Of a stretch of 64,000 nucleotides of DNA, positions 49,027-58,466 are shown one piece after another (position 1 is the stretch's first letter; every line of letters begins with the position of its first letter). The stretch lies in the NCBI RefSeq assembly GCF_000813325.1, contig NZ_BBQE01000012.1. One strand, 5' to 3'. The notes beneath the pieces were generated by a model. It was given only the letters and a program-made list of their open reading frames with translations, ran no database searches and had not been told where the DNA came from. A program made the position numbers and the translations under genes. This DNA is from Sulfurospirillum cavolei (GTDB taxonomy: Bacteria > Campylobacterota > Campylobacteria > Campylobacterales > Sulfurospirillaceae).

Positions 49027-50481
49027 TTACTTTGATTCCCATGGTGCTTTGGTGTATCCCCATACCGGAGAATTCATAGCCAAGTCCATGTCTTTTGCGA
49101 AAATCGCGAATGCGTCGTATCCGTGGTACGGACCGCTGTAATCCCAAGAGTGCATTTGTCTAAACGGTAAACCCATTTTTTGGAAGACGTATTTTTCTTT
49201 AACGCCGCTCGCCACTAAATCGGGTTTGAGTTTTTTAACAAACGCCTCAAGTTCGTATTCGTTGACATCATCGTAAATAAGGGTTGAACCCGCAAGCTCG
49301 TCTTTGGTACGTTTATAGTCGTCGCCGTGCGCAAATTCGTAACCCGTACCGATGACTTGCATACCGAGGTCTTCATACGCGCCGATAACGTGACGAGGAC
49401 GAAGTCCGCCCACGTAAAGCATCACTTTTTTACCCTCTAATTTCGGGCGGTATTTGGCGATGACCGCATCGGTCATTGCCGTATATTTTGCGATAACCGC
49501 TTCGGTTTTGGCTTGAATGCTCTCGTCGAAGAAAGCGGCGATTTTGCGTAAACTCTCCGTCGTTTTAGAAGGACCGAAGAAGTTATACTCCATCCAAGGC
49601 ACGCCGAACTCTTGCTCCATATGGCGTACGACGTAGTTCATACTACGGTAGCAGTGAAGCAAGTTGATTTTCGCTTTGGGTGCGGTCGTCATCTCTTTAT
49701 AGGTTGCATCGCCGCTCCATTGAGCGATGACGCGAAGTCCTATCTCTTCGAGTAAAATACGTGAACTCCATGCGTCGCCGCCGATGTTATAGTCGCCGAC
49801 GATCGCAACGTCGTAAGGCGTACTTTCAAAATCTTTGCGATACGAACCGTCCGGTAAAACCTCATCACGGATCATATCGTTGGCGATATGGTGACCCAAA
49901 CTTTGCGAAACGCCGCGGAAACCTTCGCACGATACCGCAACGGTCGGTTTTCCCGTCTCTTTTTTATACGCTTTGGCAACCGCTTGAATATCGTCGCCTA
50001 TCAAACCGATAGGACATTCGCTTTGAATCGAAATACCGTTATTCAAAGGGAAAAGCTCGTCGATTTCTGCCAATGCGGCTTTAAGTTTTTTGTCGCCGCC
50101 GAAAACGATGTCTTTTTCTTGATAATCGGTTGAAAAGTTCATCGTAACATAGGTATCGACACCCGTCGTTCCGATATAATAGTTTCTTCTTCCGGCTCGA
50201 GAATATTGACCGCAACCGATAGGACCGTGGCTAATATGAACCATATCTTTAATCGGTCCCCAAACGACGCCTTTACTTCCCGCGTACGCACAGCCGCGCT
50301 GAGACATGACGCCCGGAATCGTTTGTTTGTTGCTTTTGGTACTATCGCATGCACCTTTAACACCATCGGGCGTATCGACGCCCAAGTGTTTGGCTCTACT
50401 TTTTTTTGCTTTATCCGGATAGGCTTCAAGCACTTCCGCGATTACGGCTTGTTGCTGGCTTAGCAATGTTTCTGTCGTCAT
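49027..50481 (-). CDS. nifD: Nitrogenase molybdenum-iron protein alpha chain
   Basis: A 484-residue protein with the P-cluster Cys residues (R-G-C-A-Y near residue 65, H-G-P-I-G-C-G near 90, E-C-P-I-G near 155), the FeMo-cofactor Cys (L-H-C-Y-R-S-M-N-Y near 275) and His (R-Q-M-H-S-W near 450). The context and H-C-Y-R-S-M-N-Y are those of molybdenum nitrogenases, not vanadium or iron-only types. It reduces N2 and protons. It stands 10 bases upstream of nifK. Confidence 0.95.
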   Translation of the reverse strand: MTTETLLSQQQAVIAEVLEAYPDKAKKSRAKHLGVDTPDGVKGACDSTKSNKQTIPGVMSQRGCAYAGSKGVVWGPIKDMVHISHGPIGCGQYSRAGRRNYYIGTTGVDTYVTMNFSTDYQEKDIVFGGDKKLKAALAEIDELFPLNNGISIQSECPIGLIGDDIQAVAKAYKKETGKPTVAVSCEGFRGVSQSLGHHIANDMIRDEVLPDGSYRKDFESTPYDVAIVGDYNIGGDAWSSRILLEEIGLRVIAQWSGDATYKEMTTAPKAKINLLHCYRSMNYVVRHMEQEFGVPWMEYNFFGPSKTTESLRKIAAFFDESIQAKTEAVIAKYTAMTDAVIAKYRPKLEGKKVMLYVGGLRPRHVIGAYEDLGMQVIGTGYEFAHGDDYKRTKDELAGSTLIYDDVNEYELEAFVKKLKPDLVASGVKEKYVFQKMGLPFRQMHSWDYSGPYHGYDAFAIFAKDMDLAMNSPVWGYTKAPWESK

Positions 50482-50517
50482 GGCTCTTTCCTTTAACTGA
50501 TTTGAGAGCTATCGCGA

Positions 50518-50877
50518 TTAAGCGACTTTAACTCTATAAAGAAGCATATCGTCGAGTTTTTTACAAACAGCCGCCGTTTTTTCGCCGTCGACCGCTTTTG
50601 AAACTTCACTCATTTGATATTTGTTGGTGTAATAAACCATTTTATATTCGCCTTCAATGTCAGACTTTTTATAGTAGTCTGCAAGTGCCGTAAAAAGGAA
50701 AGAACCTTTTTCAACTTTAAGGTCTTCTTGTTTGACACCGTCACGGTTTTCAGAGATAAGAACGGCATAGCTAACATCTGAAAGATCGCCCGCTTCAGCC
50801 GTAACTCTTTCAACAACTTGCTCATGACTAATTTTATTTCCCATAGAGGCAGGGAAGTGGTATCCGCAAATAAACAT
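50518..50877 (-). CDS. Small nif-cluster protein between nifH and nifD
   Basis: A 119-residue protein whose ATG at 50877 follows GAGGAGC on the minus strand. It begins M-F-I-C-G-Y-H-F and contains V-E-R-V-T-A-E-A-G-D-L-S-D-V-S-Y-A-V-L and an acidic/aromatic C-terminal half. I do not recognise a family. By position it should be co-transcribed with nifHDK and may assist or regulate nitrogenase. It has no NifI/PII-like loop and no zinc motif, so the usual nifH-nifD spacer gene (nifI) is not a match. Confidence 0.65.
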   Translation of the reverse strand: MFICGYHFPASMGNKISHEQVVERVTAEAGDLSDVSYAVLISENRDGVKQEDLKVEKGSFLFTALADYYKKSDIEGEYKMVYYTNKYQMSEVSKAVDGEKTAAVCKKLDDMLLYRVKVA

Positions 50878-50907
50878 AATGTGCTCCTCTTTTTATTTTT
50901 TTATAAC

Positions 50908-51007
50908 GTCAAAAGGGCAAAGCTCTTTTGACTACGTTTGCCACTGGGGCACAAAACAAGGGCTAAATGCCCGATGTTTCTCTGAAAAGCTTGCCAACGA
51001 TGTTGGC
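50908..51007 (-). other. Three intercistronic hairpins behind nifH
   Basis: GCCAAC-GAT-GTTGGC (50993-51007), GGGCA/TGCCC (50947-50972) and GTCAAAAG/CTTTTGAC (50908-50932). None is followed by a T-run on the minus strand. Such structures after nifH commonly stabilise its mRNA so that more NifH than NifDK is made; this is inferred. Confidence 0.55.
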
Positions 51008-51024
51008 AGAGTTTTCTTCGGTTA

Positions 51025-51936
51025 TTAAGCTGATGCTTTTTTGCCGATAGCGTCTGCTTCGACTTCTTCTTCCAAACCGAATTCCATCAAGAGTGCCTCA
51101 AGATCGTCCATCTCTAACGGTTTAGGGATCACTTTAAGATCGTTGGCGATAATTTTGCGTGCCAATTCTCTGTACTCGAACGCTTGGTCGGATTTGTCGG
51201 CAAATTCAACAACCGTCATACGGCGAAGCTCTGCACGTTGAACGTGGTTACTTCTTGGTACGAAGTGAATCATTTGCGTTCCGATTTGCTCTGCCAAGTG
51301 TTTGGCTAGGTCATACTCGCGATCCGTCATACGAGCGTTACAAATAAGTCCTGCAAGTCTTACGCCGCCGGTATTGGCATACTTCAAAATACCTTTTGAG
51401 ATATTGTTTGCCGCATACATCGCCATCATTTCGCCTGACATAACGATGTAAATTTCTTGTGCTTTACCTTCACGAATAGGCATCGCAAATCCGCCGCAAA
51501 CAACGTCGCCGAGTACGTCGTAAGAAACGAAATCGAGTTCTTCGTCGTAAGCACCCTCTTCCTCAAGGAAGTTAATCGCCGTAATAACACCGCGACCTGC
51601 ACAACCGACTCCCGGCTCTGGTCCGCCAGATTCCGTACACATAATGTAACCTTCCGTAATCGTCGTATCATCGGGGTGAAATTCTGCCGCACCCGGTTTA
51701 CATACGTCTTCGAGCTCCAAATCCTCAACCGTACCGACCTCTGATGCTAATTGCATAATCGTACATTGTGCTTTTTCATGCAAGATAAGACGTGTTGAAT
51801 CCGCTTTAGGATCACATCCGACGATAAGAATTTTTTTACCGAAGTAGTGTGCCATTGCGGCAAGTGTATTTTGTGAAGTGGTTGATTTACCGATACCACC
51901 TTTGCCGTAGAAGGCAATTTGACGAAGCTCTGACAT
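51025..51936 (-). CDS. nifH: Nitrogenase iron protein
   Basis: The start at 51936 follows AAGGAGAACACA on the minus strand; upstream extension in frame lacks family similarity. It has 303 residues: Walker A G-K-G-G-I-G-K-S-T-T near residue 11, the cluster-bridging Cys in V-G-C-A-G-R-G (about 100) and D-V-V-C-G-G-F-A-M-P (about 135). The Arg in the first of these is the ADP-ribosylation site in other species. It is first in the nif operon. Confidence 0.95.
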   Translation of the reverse strand: MSELRQIAFYGKGGIGKSTTSQNTLAAMAHYFGKKILIVGCDPKADSTRLILHEKAQCTIMQLASEVGTVEDLELEDVCKPGAAEFHPDDTTITEGYIMCTESGGPEPGVGCAGRGVITAINFLEEEGAYDEELDFVSYDVLGDVVCGGFAMPIREGKAQEIYIVMSGEMMAMYAANNISKGILKYANTGGVRLAGLICNARMTDREYDLAKHLAEQIGTQMIHFVPRSNHVQRAELRRMTVVEFADKSDQAFEYRELARKIIANDLKVIPKPLEMDDLEALLMEFGLEEEVEADAIGKKASA

Positions 51937-51974
51937 TGTGTTCTCCTTGTGTGAGTTTTTGTTCGAACGAGATA

Positions 51975-51991
51975 TTGCATAGAGTGTTCCG
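51975..51991 (-). promoter_or_regulatory. Sigma-54 (-24/-12) promoter candidate of nifH
   Basis: On the minus strand CGGAACACTCTATGCAA has GG and GC exactly 10 bases apart, the diagnostic spacing. The predicted transcript would start about 30 bases before the nifH ATG. I found no TGT-N10-ACA NifA site in the 150 bases upstream. Confidence 0.6.
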
Positions 51992-52313
51992 TAGAAAAAA
52001 AAACGCATAAAAAATTTGACGTATAGCGCAAAAAAAGTCAAAAACAAGGCATTCCATGCTTACATGTCATCGTAGCATATCCGTATCGAGCCAAAGCCGT
52101 TTGTCGAAAAAATCGTTTTAAAATCCCTTTGGCACTTTAAACTACCGTACGTTTTTGATACGCGCATACCCCAAACGCCGATGCTCTTATCCGACGCATC
52201 CGCCTTACATGTTAAAAGAAAAGCGTATCGAGAAAAAGTGTTCTTACATTTTTTCATCATTTTTTTTCTGTATATTACCTTTGTCATTCATTTTATTTTA
52301 AGGAGTGTGTTTT

Positions 52314-53616
52314 ATGAAAAGTGCCAAATACAGTTTGGTTGCCCTTATTGGCTGTGGGTGTAGTCTCTTCTCTTTGTGCCGCCGATACGCTTGCCGATGC
52401 GTTTAAAAACGGCAAGGTAGGCGGAGAACTTCGTGCATGGTATTTCGATAGAGATAATGGAACGACGTCGCATCAAGATATTTTCAATACCGCCGTCGTT
52501 TTGAACTACGTAACGGACACGTTCTACGGATTTCGTCTTGGAGCAACGATGCAATCTAATTATGCGCCGTATGCGGACAGTGATTCTAAAGATCTTTTCA
52601 AAGGTGACATGTACGGTTCGGGTGCTATGTTATCCGAAGCCTATATCGGCTATGCGATTGGAAAAACCGACCTTAAAATCGGTCGCCAATTTATCTCTAC
52701 GCCGTTGGTTAGCGGTAGCGGTTCACGCATCGTCAAAGAGGCTTTCCAAGGTGCCGTCTTAACCAATACGGATCTTCCTTCAACGACGTTGATCGCCGCT
52801 TACGTCAACAAATTTCAAGGCAGAACCAGTACGCTAGCCGACGCTAGCGACGTCGGGGATATCGGCGATTTTACCAAAACGTATGCCCTCTCCGTCGGTA
52901 AAGGCGGAAGCGTGAGCAAAGCGTTTATCGACGATGCTTACAGTGCCGGAGTGATTAACAAATCGATTACGGGACTAACGTTAACCGCTCAATACGCATT
53001 GGCAAACGACGTTGCGCATCTAGGCGATGTTAGCCTTTACCATGCCGAAGCAAACTACGTTCTTCCGATGAACGGCTTTAAATTAGGATTTGACGCGATG
53101 TATCGTACGTCTCGTACCGACTCTGCACTCGATAACCTCAACTTAGAAGGTAGCTATTTCGGCGGTCGCGTCAGCATCATCGACCTTGCGGGTTTTGGTA
53201 TCAGCGTTGCCGCGGCAACGTCGGATAAAAGCGACGACTTGATCGCGGGTGTCGGCAACGGTGCGGATAGTACCTACACCGGAAGTATCTTAACGTCAGC
53301 GCATACCTACGCACGCGATACGGATTCGTATATGGGTAAAATCTCATACGATTTTAGCAAAATCGGCGTTACGGGTTTAAGCGCGTTTGTCTTGTACGCG
53401 GATAACGACCAAGGCTATACGCAAGGTATCGCTCAAACCAGCGGTGATTGGAAAAATACCGCATGTGACGTTACCTACGCTTTTGAGGGCGCGTTAAAAG
53501 GCTTTAGCCTCTCTTTACAATATGAAAAAGAGGACAACGACAAACGTAACGCCGCAGGTGTCAATACCAACGTTACGTCCGAAGAGTATCGCTTTAGAGC
53601 CAACTATAAATTCTAA
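52314..53616 (+). pseudogene. OprD-like outer-membrane porin with a frameshift in the signal peptide
   Basis: ATG 52314 has AAGGAG at the right distance and opens a typical signal peptide (M-K-S-A-K-Y-S-L-V-A-L-I), but that frame stops after about 28 codons. The porin continues from about base 52351 in the +1 frame: A-V-G-V-V-S-S-L-C-A-A-D-T-L-A-D-A-F. Removing one base near 52350 restores a standard signal peptide and a porin of about 433 residues, made of alternating beta strands and ending in Y-K-F. A GTG at 52321 could start the long frame but is badly spaced from the ribosome-binding site. Either a real mutation or a sequencing error. Confidence 0.75.
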
Positions 53617-53624
53617 GGTTTTCA

Positions 53625-53664
53625 AGGAGAGCGGCTGTATGCCCTCTTCTTTTTGTTTTTTTGC
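53625..53664 (+). terminator. Terminator after the porin gene
   Basis: An imperfect hairpin (GAGAGCGG, loop, CCCTCTTC) is followed by TTTTTGTTTTTTT. Confidence 0.6.
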
Positions 53665-53811
53665 GTTACCCAAACGCCTTCACGTCGCCCCTCAGCTTCG
53701 CTTGATCTGCTTTTGCCATTTTTTCGCCATTTTTTTGTGTCATATTGAGACTACCAAAAAGACTTACATGTGAAATGATATATAATCTCAGTGCTAGAAT
53801 AAAGGTTCGTA

Positions 53812-54486
53812 ATGACGCAAAATCCGCTGAAACATTTAAACATTTTGTTTGTCGAAGACGAAGAGAACATCCGTAAGCATATCGCCAACGCTTTAGGCTA
53901 TATCGTTCATGAGATCAAAGAAGCCTCCAACGGGCTAGAAGCGTTGGAAATACTCAAAACGTTTTCTCCCGATATTATTATGACCGATCTTGAAATGCCG
54001 ATCATGAACGGCGTGGAGTTGATTACGACGATTCGTAAAAAAGAGATCAATACGTGCATCGTCGTTTTAACGGCATACACAAGCCAAGAGTATCTGCTAC
54101 CCTTAATCAATATGCACATCGAACATTACGTGGTTAAACCCATCCGTTTTGAAAAAATGCTCTCTATTTTGCAACAATGTTGTGCAAAACTAGGTACCGG
54201 TAACGACCGCCGCGATTTGCCTCAAGGCTACGGTTACGATTGGAATCAAAAAATTTTGACTTACGAAAACCGGAGTATTACGCTCACCAAAAAAGAGATT
54301 TCGTTTTTGGAACTTTTATTTCACAACCAACACCGCATCGTCACCTACGAAGAGTTTCAAACCTACGTTTGGGGCGATGCGGTAATGACCGACGATGCGA
54401 TTCGCTCTTTGGTGAGAAACTTACGTAACAAGCTTCCCAAAGACATTATCGTCAATCTCTCGGGGATCGGATACAAACTTGAATAA
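53812..54486 (+). CDS. OmpR-type response regulator (TorR-like position)
   Basis: A 224-residue protein. The receiver domain has D16, phospho-acceptor Asp59 (M-T-D-L-E-M-P) and V-V-K-P-I-R. The winged helix starts near residue 130 (T-L-T-K-K-E-I-S-F-L-E-L-L) and ends S-G-I-G-Y-K-L. It overlaps the next gene by 8 bases and is the first gene of a three-gene unit with a binding protein and a kinase. Its likely target is the reductase operon 3 kb downstream. Confidence 0.85.
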   Translation: MTQNPLKHLNILFVEDEENIRKHIANALGYIVHEIKEASNGLEALEILKTFSPDIIMTDLEMPIMNGVELITTIRKKEINTCIVVLTAYTSQEYLLPLINMHIEHYVVKPIRFEKMLSILQQCCAKLGTGNDRRDLPQGYGYDWNQKILTYENRSITLTKKEISFLELLFHNQHRIVTYEEFQTYVWGDAVMTDDAIRSLVRNLRNKLPKDIIVNLSGIGYKLE

Positions 54487-56131
54487 AATGCTTGCCAAAA
54501 GCCTTATCTGCTTTGCTTTAGGGCTGTTCCCTTTTTACATGTATGCCCTCGAGTCAACCTACGAAACCGACGATGCGGCAAAGATCAGCCTTGCGCATCG
54601 CGATCCCAATTCGCATTTACATGTCTATATCCCCTCGTTACCCTATGCGTATATTATGCGTTTAATCAACGGGACGCTGGTGAGACTGGACGATTCTACG
54701 CGCGGTTGGGAGTATTTTATCGCGTATAAACATGAGAAACGCGATGATCTGACCTATGATTTTTGGCTACGTAACGATGTGAAGTTTCAAGACGGTACGC
54801 CCTTAAATGCCGATGCCGTCGTTGAAAATTTTAACCATTTTCTGCAAGGTGCTTTTACTTACACAGACATTCACCGCAAACTCAAATCCGTCGAAAAACT
54901 AGACGCGTACCGTATTCGCATTCATCTCAATGCCCCTTACGGTATGCTTTTTCACGATCTCGCACGCATCAATTTTTACACCAAAGAGTATTACCGACAC
55001 CATCAATGGTCAAAAAGCATCACTGCCGAAAATACCGCTCTTGTAGGGCCTTTCGGTGCGGGACCGTATATTTTAACGCAAGGGTATGCAACGGGGTTAG
55101 CCCAAAGCGATACGGTTGTTTTAAAAGCCAATCCTTACTATTTTGAAAAATCGCAACCCTATATCCAAACTTTAACGATTCACACGCGTATGCCCATCGA
55201 TCGCGTGATCGACGCACTAAGCAATAAAGAAGGTCAAATCGACATTGCCTTTATCCCGCTGAATAAAAAAACCGAGATCGTCAATTCAAAATACGCAAAA
55301 TTATACACACTTCCTTCGACGACGACACTAAGTTTTCATATGAATCTGATGAACCCCCAAACGCCTTTGCACGATCTTCGTATACGCCAAGCGCTGAATG
55401 AAGCTTTAAACCAAGAAAACCTCGTCAAATTTGCATACAAAGGCGAAGGCGTTCCCTCTCCTTTTCCGATCTCGGCGAACATGTACGCCGCCAAAGCACT
55501 TTCGAATGCTTACATGTCACACCCGCCCGCGCGAATGAGCGACGAGGAGATCGCACGCATTTTAAACGGCGTTCATCTCAAAGTCGTCACGCAAGACCGT
55601 TTTGTCTCGATCTGTAAAGGGATCGAATACCAACTTAAACGTTTCGGCGTCACGTTAAGCTACGATATTACAAGCGACGAAAAATACGTTTTCAAACAAC
55701 TCTTAACCAATCGCGAACATCGGTACGATTGGGACTTGTTATTGTGGGGAAATGAGGATTGGTACGGGCATCCTTGGTCGAGCCTGTTTACGCTTTACAC
55801 GCCCAACCAATGGTGTGCTATCGACAAAGACGACACGCTTGATGCATACATGCGAACCCTCTTTACGCTCGAAAACAGCGATTCTCGTTTTTTACCCTTG
55901 ATGGATACTATTTTGAAACATGTGTATGAAAAAGCTTACATGTTAAGCATTCCTTCTCCCAATATGGTCGTAGGCATCAATAAAGAAGTCGATTTTACCC
56001 CCTCAAGCGTAGCGATTATGCGTCTATGGGAAGCAAAACTCACACCCTATCATTGGTCGATTCGCTCGTCGCCTCTGCCGCAAGAGCGTTTACGTTACCG
56101 TTTACCGACAAAGGTCTTACCCGATGAATAA
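54479..56131 (+). CDS. Family 5 solute-binding protein, probable kinase co-sensor
   Basis: A 550-residue protein with a signal peptide (I-C-F-A-L-G-L-F-P-F-Y-M-Y-A). It has the family 5 layout: Y-D-F-W-L-R-N-D-V-K-F-Q-D-G-T-P-L-N-A-D-A-V near residue 95, G-P-F-G-A-G-P-Y-I-L near 185 and I-R-Q-A-L-N-E-A-L near 305, as in peptide/nickel and SgrR-type binding domains. No ABC permease or ATPase gene is present. Set between regulator and kinase genes with overlapping ends, it probably senses a ligand and passes the signal to the kinase, as TorT does for TorS. Confidence 0.8.
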   Translation: MNKMLAKSLICFALGLFPFYMYALESTYETDDAAKISLAHRDPNSHLHVYIPSLPYAYIMRLINGTLVRLDDSTRGWEYFIAYKHEKRDDLTYDFWLRNDVKFQDGTPLNADAVVENFNHFLQGAFTYTDIHRKLKSVEKLDAYRIRIHLNAPYGMLFHDLARINFYTKEYYRHHQWSKSITAENTALVGPFGAGPYILTQGYATGLAQSDTVVLKANPYYFEKSQPYIQTLTIHTRMPIDRVIDALSNKEGQIDIAFIPLNKKTEIVNSKYAKLYTLPSTTTLSFHMNLMNPQTPLHDLRIRQALNEALNQENLVKFAYKGEGVPSPFPISANMYAAKALSNAYMSHPPARMSDEEIARILNGVHLKVVTQDRFVSICKGIEYQLKRFGVTLSYDITSDEKYVFKQLLTNREHRYDWDLLLWGNEDWYGHPWSSLFTLYTPNQWCAIDKDDTLDAYMRTLFTLENSDSRFLPLMDTILKHVYEKAYMLSIPSPNMVVGINKEVDFTPSSVAIMRLWEAKLTPYHWSIRSSPLPQERLRYRLPTKVLPDE

Positions 56132-57788
56132 CCTCAGCATCCGCACCAAATTTCTCATTTTGGGCATTATCGCCTTTGTGTCGCTTTTATCGCTGGCACT
56201 TCTTTCGATGAACATTAATCAGCGTGGTTTTGCCAACCTTCATCACGTCTTTACCGACTTCAAAAAAGTTCAAAATCTGCAAAGCAACTACATCGAACCG
56301 CTTTTTATGTTACGCGAAACGATGCTAACCATGGTTATGTCCCCTAACGATGATTATAAAAAGCGTGCGGATCAAAAGCTCATGCCCATTTTTAACAAGC
56401 TTGAAACGATGATCGAACAGGCTCCCGAACCGATAGCCGAACAATGGATTCGTTACAAAGAACTTTTGCTCACGACGCGCTCTTACGCCCTGCAAAGCTT
56501 TGACGAGGGCTCGTTTATGAATGCCGTTTCAGCGGAAAGAGACGCTTTTTACACGCTCATCGATTCATTGAAAGCCTTGCAAGAAGATCGTTTGGAAGCT
56601 TCGCAATCGACCTTTTCCAATGCCGAAAAAAACGTGATTCAAAGCCATTATTATTTGATTGCCGGTTTCTTCTTAATCGCCGTAATCAGCTTCTTGTTCG
56701 ACTCGGTCATCGTCAAACAAATCGTCGAGTCGATCGAAAAAGTTCAACACGGTCTGCAACAGTTTTTTAGCTATTTGAAAAATCCCGCCAAAACGGACGA
56801 GCAGGTTTTTATCACGCTCGATCATAACGACGAACTCGGAAAAATGGCGCAAACGATCAACCAACATGTCGCAAGCGTGCAAGAGAGGCTCAATCAAGAT
56901 CGATTGTTGATTCAAGAAGCGACGCAAACGGTAAATCATCTCAAAGAGGGAAAATTCGGTCAGCGATTGAGTTTGAGTTCCAACTATCACGAACTCAACG
57001 CACTTAAAGACGTGATGAACGAGATGATGGACAGTTTGGAGCAAAAAATCCAAGAAGAGATCAAACAACGAAGCGATCAAGAAAAGCTTTTAGTCCAACA
57101 ATCCAAACTTGCCGCGATGGGCAATATGCTCGGCAATATCGCCCACCAATGGCGTCAGCCCATCAGCGAAATCAACGCTATTTTGATGGAAGTCGAAGCG
57201 ATCGCGCGTTACGACACGTTAAGCCAAGAGAAGCTTCTCACGTACATCCATACCTGTTGCGACGTCACCGAACACATGTCCAATACGATTTACGATTTTC
57301 AAAACTTCTTTCAACCCTCCAAAAATAAAGAAAGTTTTAGCGTTATGGAAGCATGCAATAACGCCATCTCTATCATCAATGCTTCGCTCAAATACCATAA
57401 CATCACACTCAGCTACGATTACGCCGCCAAAGACAGCTTGATTATCGGCTATCCCAACGAGTTTGCCCATGCCGTTTTAAATATTTTATCCAACGCAAAA
57501 GACGTCTTAATCGAACGACGTGTTTTAGAGCCTTCCATTCGCATCAATATCAAAACGGGTAAGCACTTTACGATCATTCGTATCGAAGATAACGGCGGTG
57601 GTATCGCGGCTGAAAATATCGATCGTATTTTTGAACCTTATTTTACGACCAAACACGCTAAACAAGGCACGGGTATCGGGCTTTATATGACCAAAGCGAT
57701 TATCGAGAACAACATGCAAGGCTACGTCAACGTCGAAAACACCGATCAAGGAGCACTCTTTTCGATCAAACTGCATTTACCGCTCTAA
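56124..57788 (+). CDS. Sensor histidine kinase with periplasmic helical sensor
   Basis: A 554-residue protein. Two transmembrane helices (about residues 7-28 and 172-193) frame a helical periplasmic domain. A HAMP-like and coiled-coil part follows to about residue 335. The H-box is N-I-A-H-Q-W-R-Q-P-I near residue 342, with N-box N-I-L-S-N-A-K-D-V-L, G1 E-D-N-G-G-G-I and G2 G-T-G-I-G-L. The H-Q-W-R-Q-P type is common in campylobacterial kinases. It overlaps the binding protein gene by 8 bases. Confidence 0.85.
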   Translation: MNNLSIRTKFLILGIIAFVSLLSLALLSMNINQRGFANLHHVFTDFKKVQNLQSNYIEPLFMLRETMLTMVMSPNDDYKKRADQKLMPIFNKLETMIEQAPEPIAEQWIRYKELLLTTRSYALQSFDEGSFMNAVSAERDAFYTLIDSLKALQEDRLEASQSTFSNAEKNVIQSHYYLIAGFFLIAVISFLFDSVIVKQIVESIEKVQHGLQQFFSYLKNPAKTDEQVFITLDHNDELGKMAQTINQHVASVQERLNQDRLLIQEATQTVNHLKEGKFGQRLSLSSNYHELNALKDVMNEMMDSLEQKIQEEIKQRSDQEKLLVQQSKLAAMGNMLGNIAHQWRQPISEINAILMEVEAIARYDTLSQEKLLTYIHTCCDVTEHMSNTIYDFQNFFQPSKNKESFSVMEACNNAISIINASLKYHNITLSYDYAAKDSLIIGYPNEFAHAVLNILSNAKDVLIERRVLEPSIRINIKTGKHFTIIRIEDNGGGIAAENIDRIFEPYFTTKHAKQGTGIGLYMTKAIIENNMQGYVNVENTDQGALFSIKLHLPL

Positions 57789-57887
57789 ACGCCGTTTTTT
57801 CGCCATTTTTTTTCCACCAAATTCCCTTTTTTATCGCTTATACTCCTTCGTAGGTTTCAAATATTTTAGTTACTACGGAGGTATTGT

Positions 57888-58454
57888 ATGTGGAAACAAA
57901 TCGCGGGTATCGCCTTGGCGTCAAGCGCGCTTTTTTCGAACGACGTCGTCTATTTCGTGAAAGAAAAGCCCGTCTATTTGGACGCAACGTCCGGAAAAGT
58001 CGTGGGGAAACTTCTTCCTACTAACGCGGTCGAAATTCTTGCACAAGAGGGTGATCGAATCAAATTTAAGATCACGGGGTATCAAAATAAAGCTACGCCC
58101 AACGTGATTTATTTTACCGATAAAGCACGTATTTTCTCTCTAGCCTTTGCTAAAAACATCACGCCCGTAACGCAAATCGTGGAAAGCAAAGATCAGTGGA
58201 ATCTCGTTACCACAGAGGCGTACACCACTAAAGGGGATTTTGAAAAAGAGCTTCAGCCGATGATGGAGAGAGCCGCTAAACTCTACTCGGATAATTGCTC
58301 CATGTGCCATACGCTCAATGCCGTCGATCACTTTACCGCCAATCAATGGCCATCTACGTTTCGCTCGATGCTAGATCGAACACCGATTCAAAAAGACGAT
58401 GTGTGGTTAGTGACTCAGTATTTGCAAAAAAATGCCAGTGATATGAAAAAGTAA
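57888..58454 (+). CDS. Monohaem c-type cytochrome, electron donor to TorA-like enzyme
   Basis: A 188-residue protein with a short signal peptide (I-A-L-A-S-S-A-L-F-S). Residues 20-85 resemble an SH3-like domain, and the C-terminal part holds one haem motif C-S-M-C-H near residue 144 followed by F-T-A-N-Q-W-P-S-T-F-R-S-M, the sequence found in the TorC C-terminal domain. It likely passes electrons from the quinol side to the reductase. It lies 12 bases upstream of the torA-like gene and starts the operon after a 99-base spacer. Confidence 0.8.
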   Translation: MWKQIAGIALASSALFSNDVVYFVKEKPVYLDATSGKVVGKLLPTNAVEILAQEGDRIKFKITGYQNKATPNVIYFTDKARIFSLAFAKNITPVTQIVESKDQWNLVTTEAYTTKGDFEKELQPMMERAAKLYSDNCSMCHTLNAVDHFTANQWPSTFRSMLDRTPIQKDDVWLVTQYLQKNASDMKK

Positions 58455-58466
58455 GAGGAGAACGTT

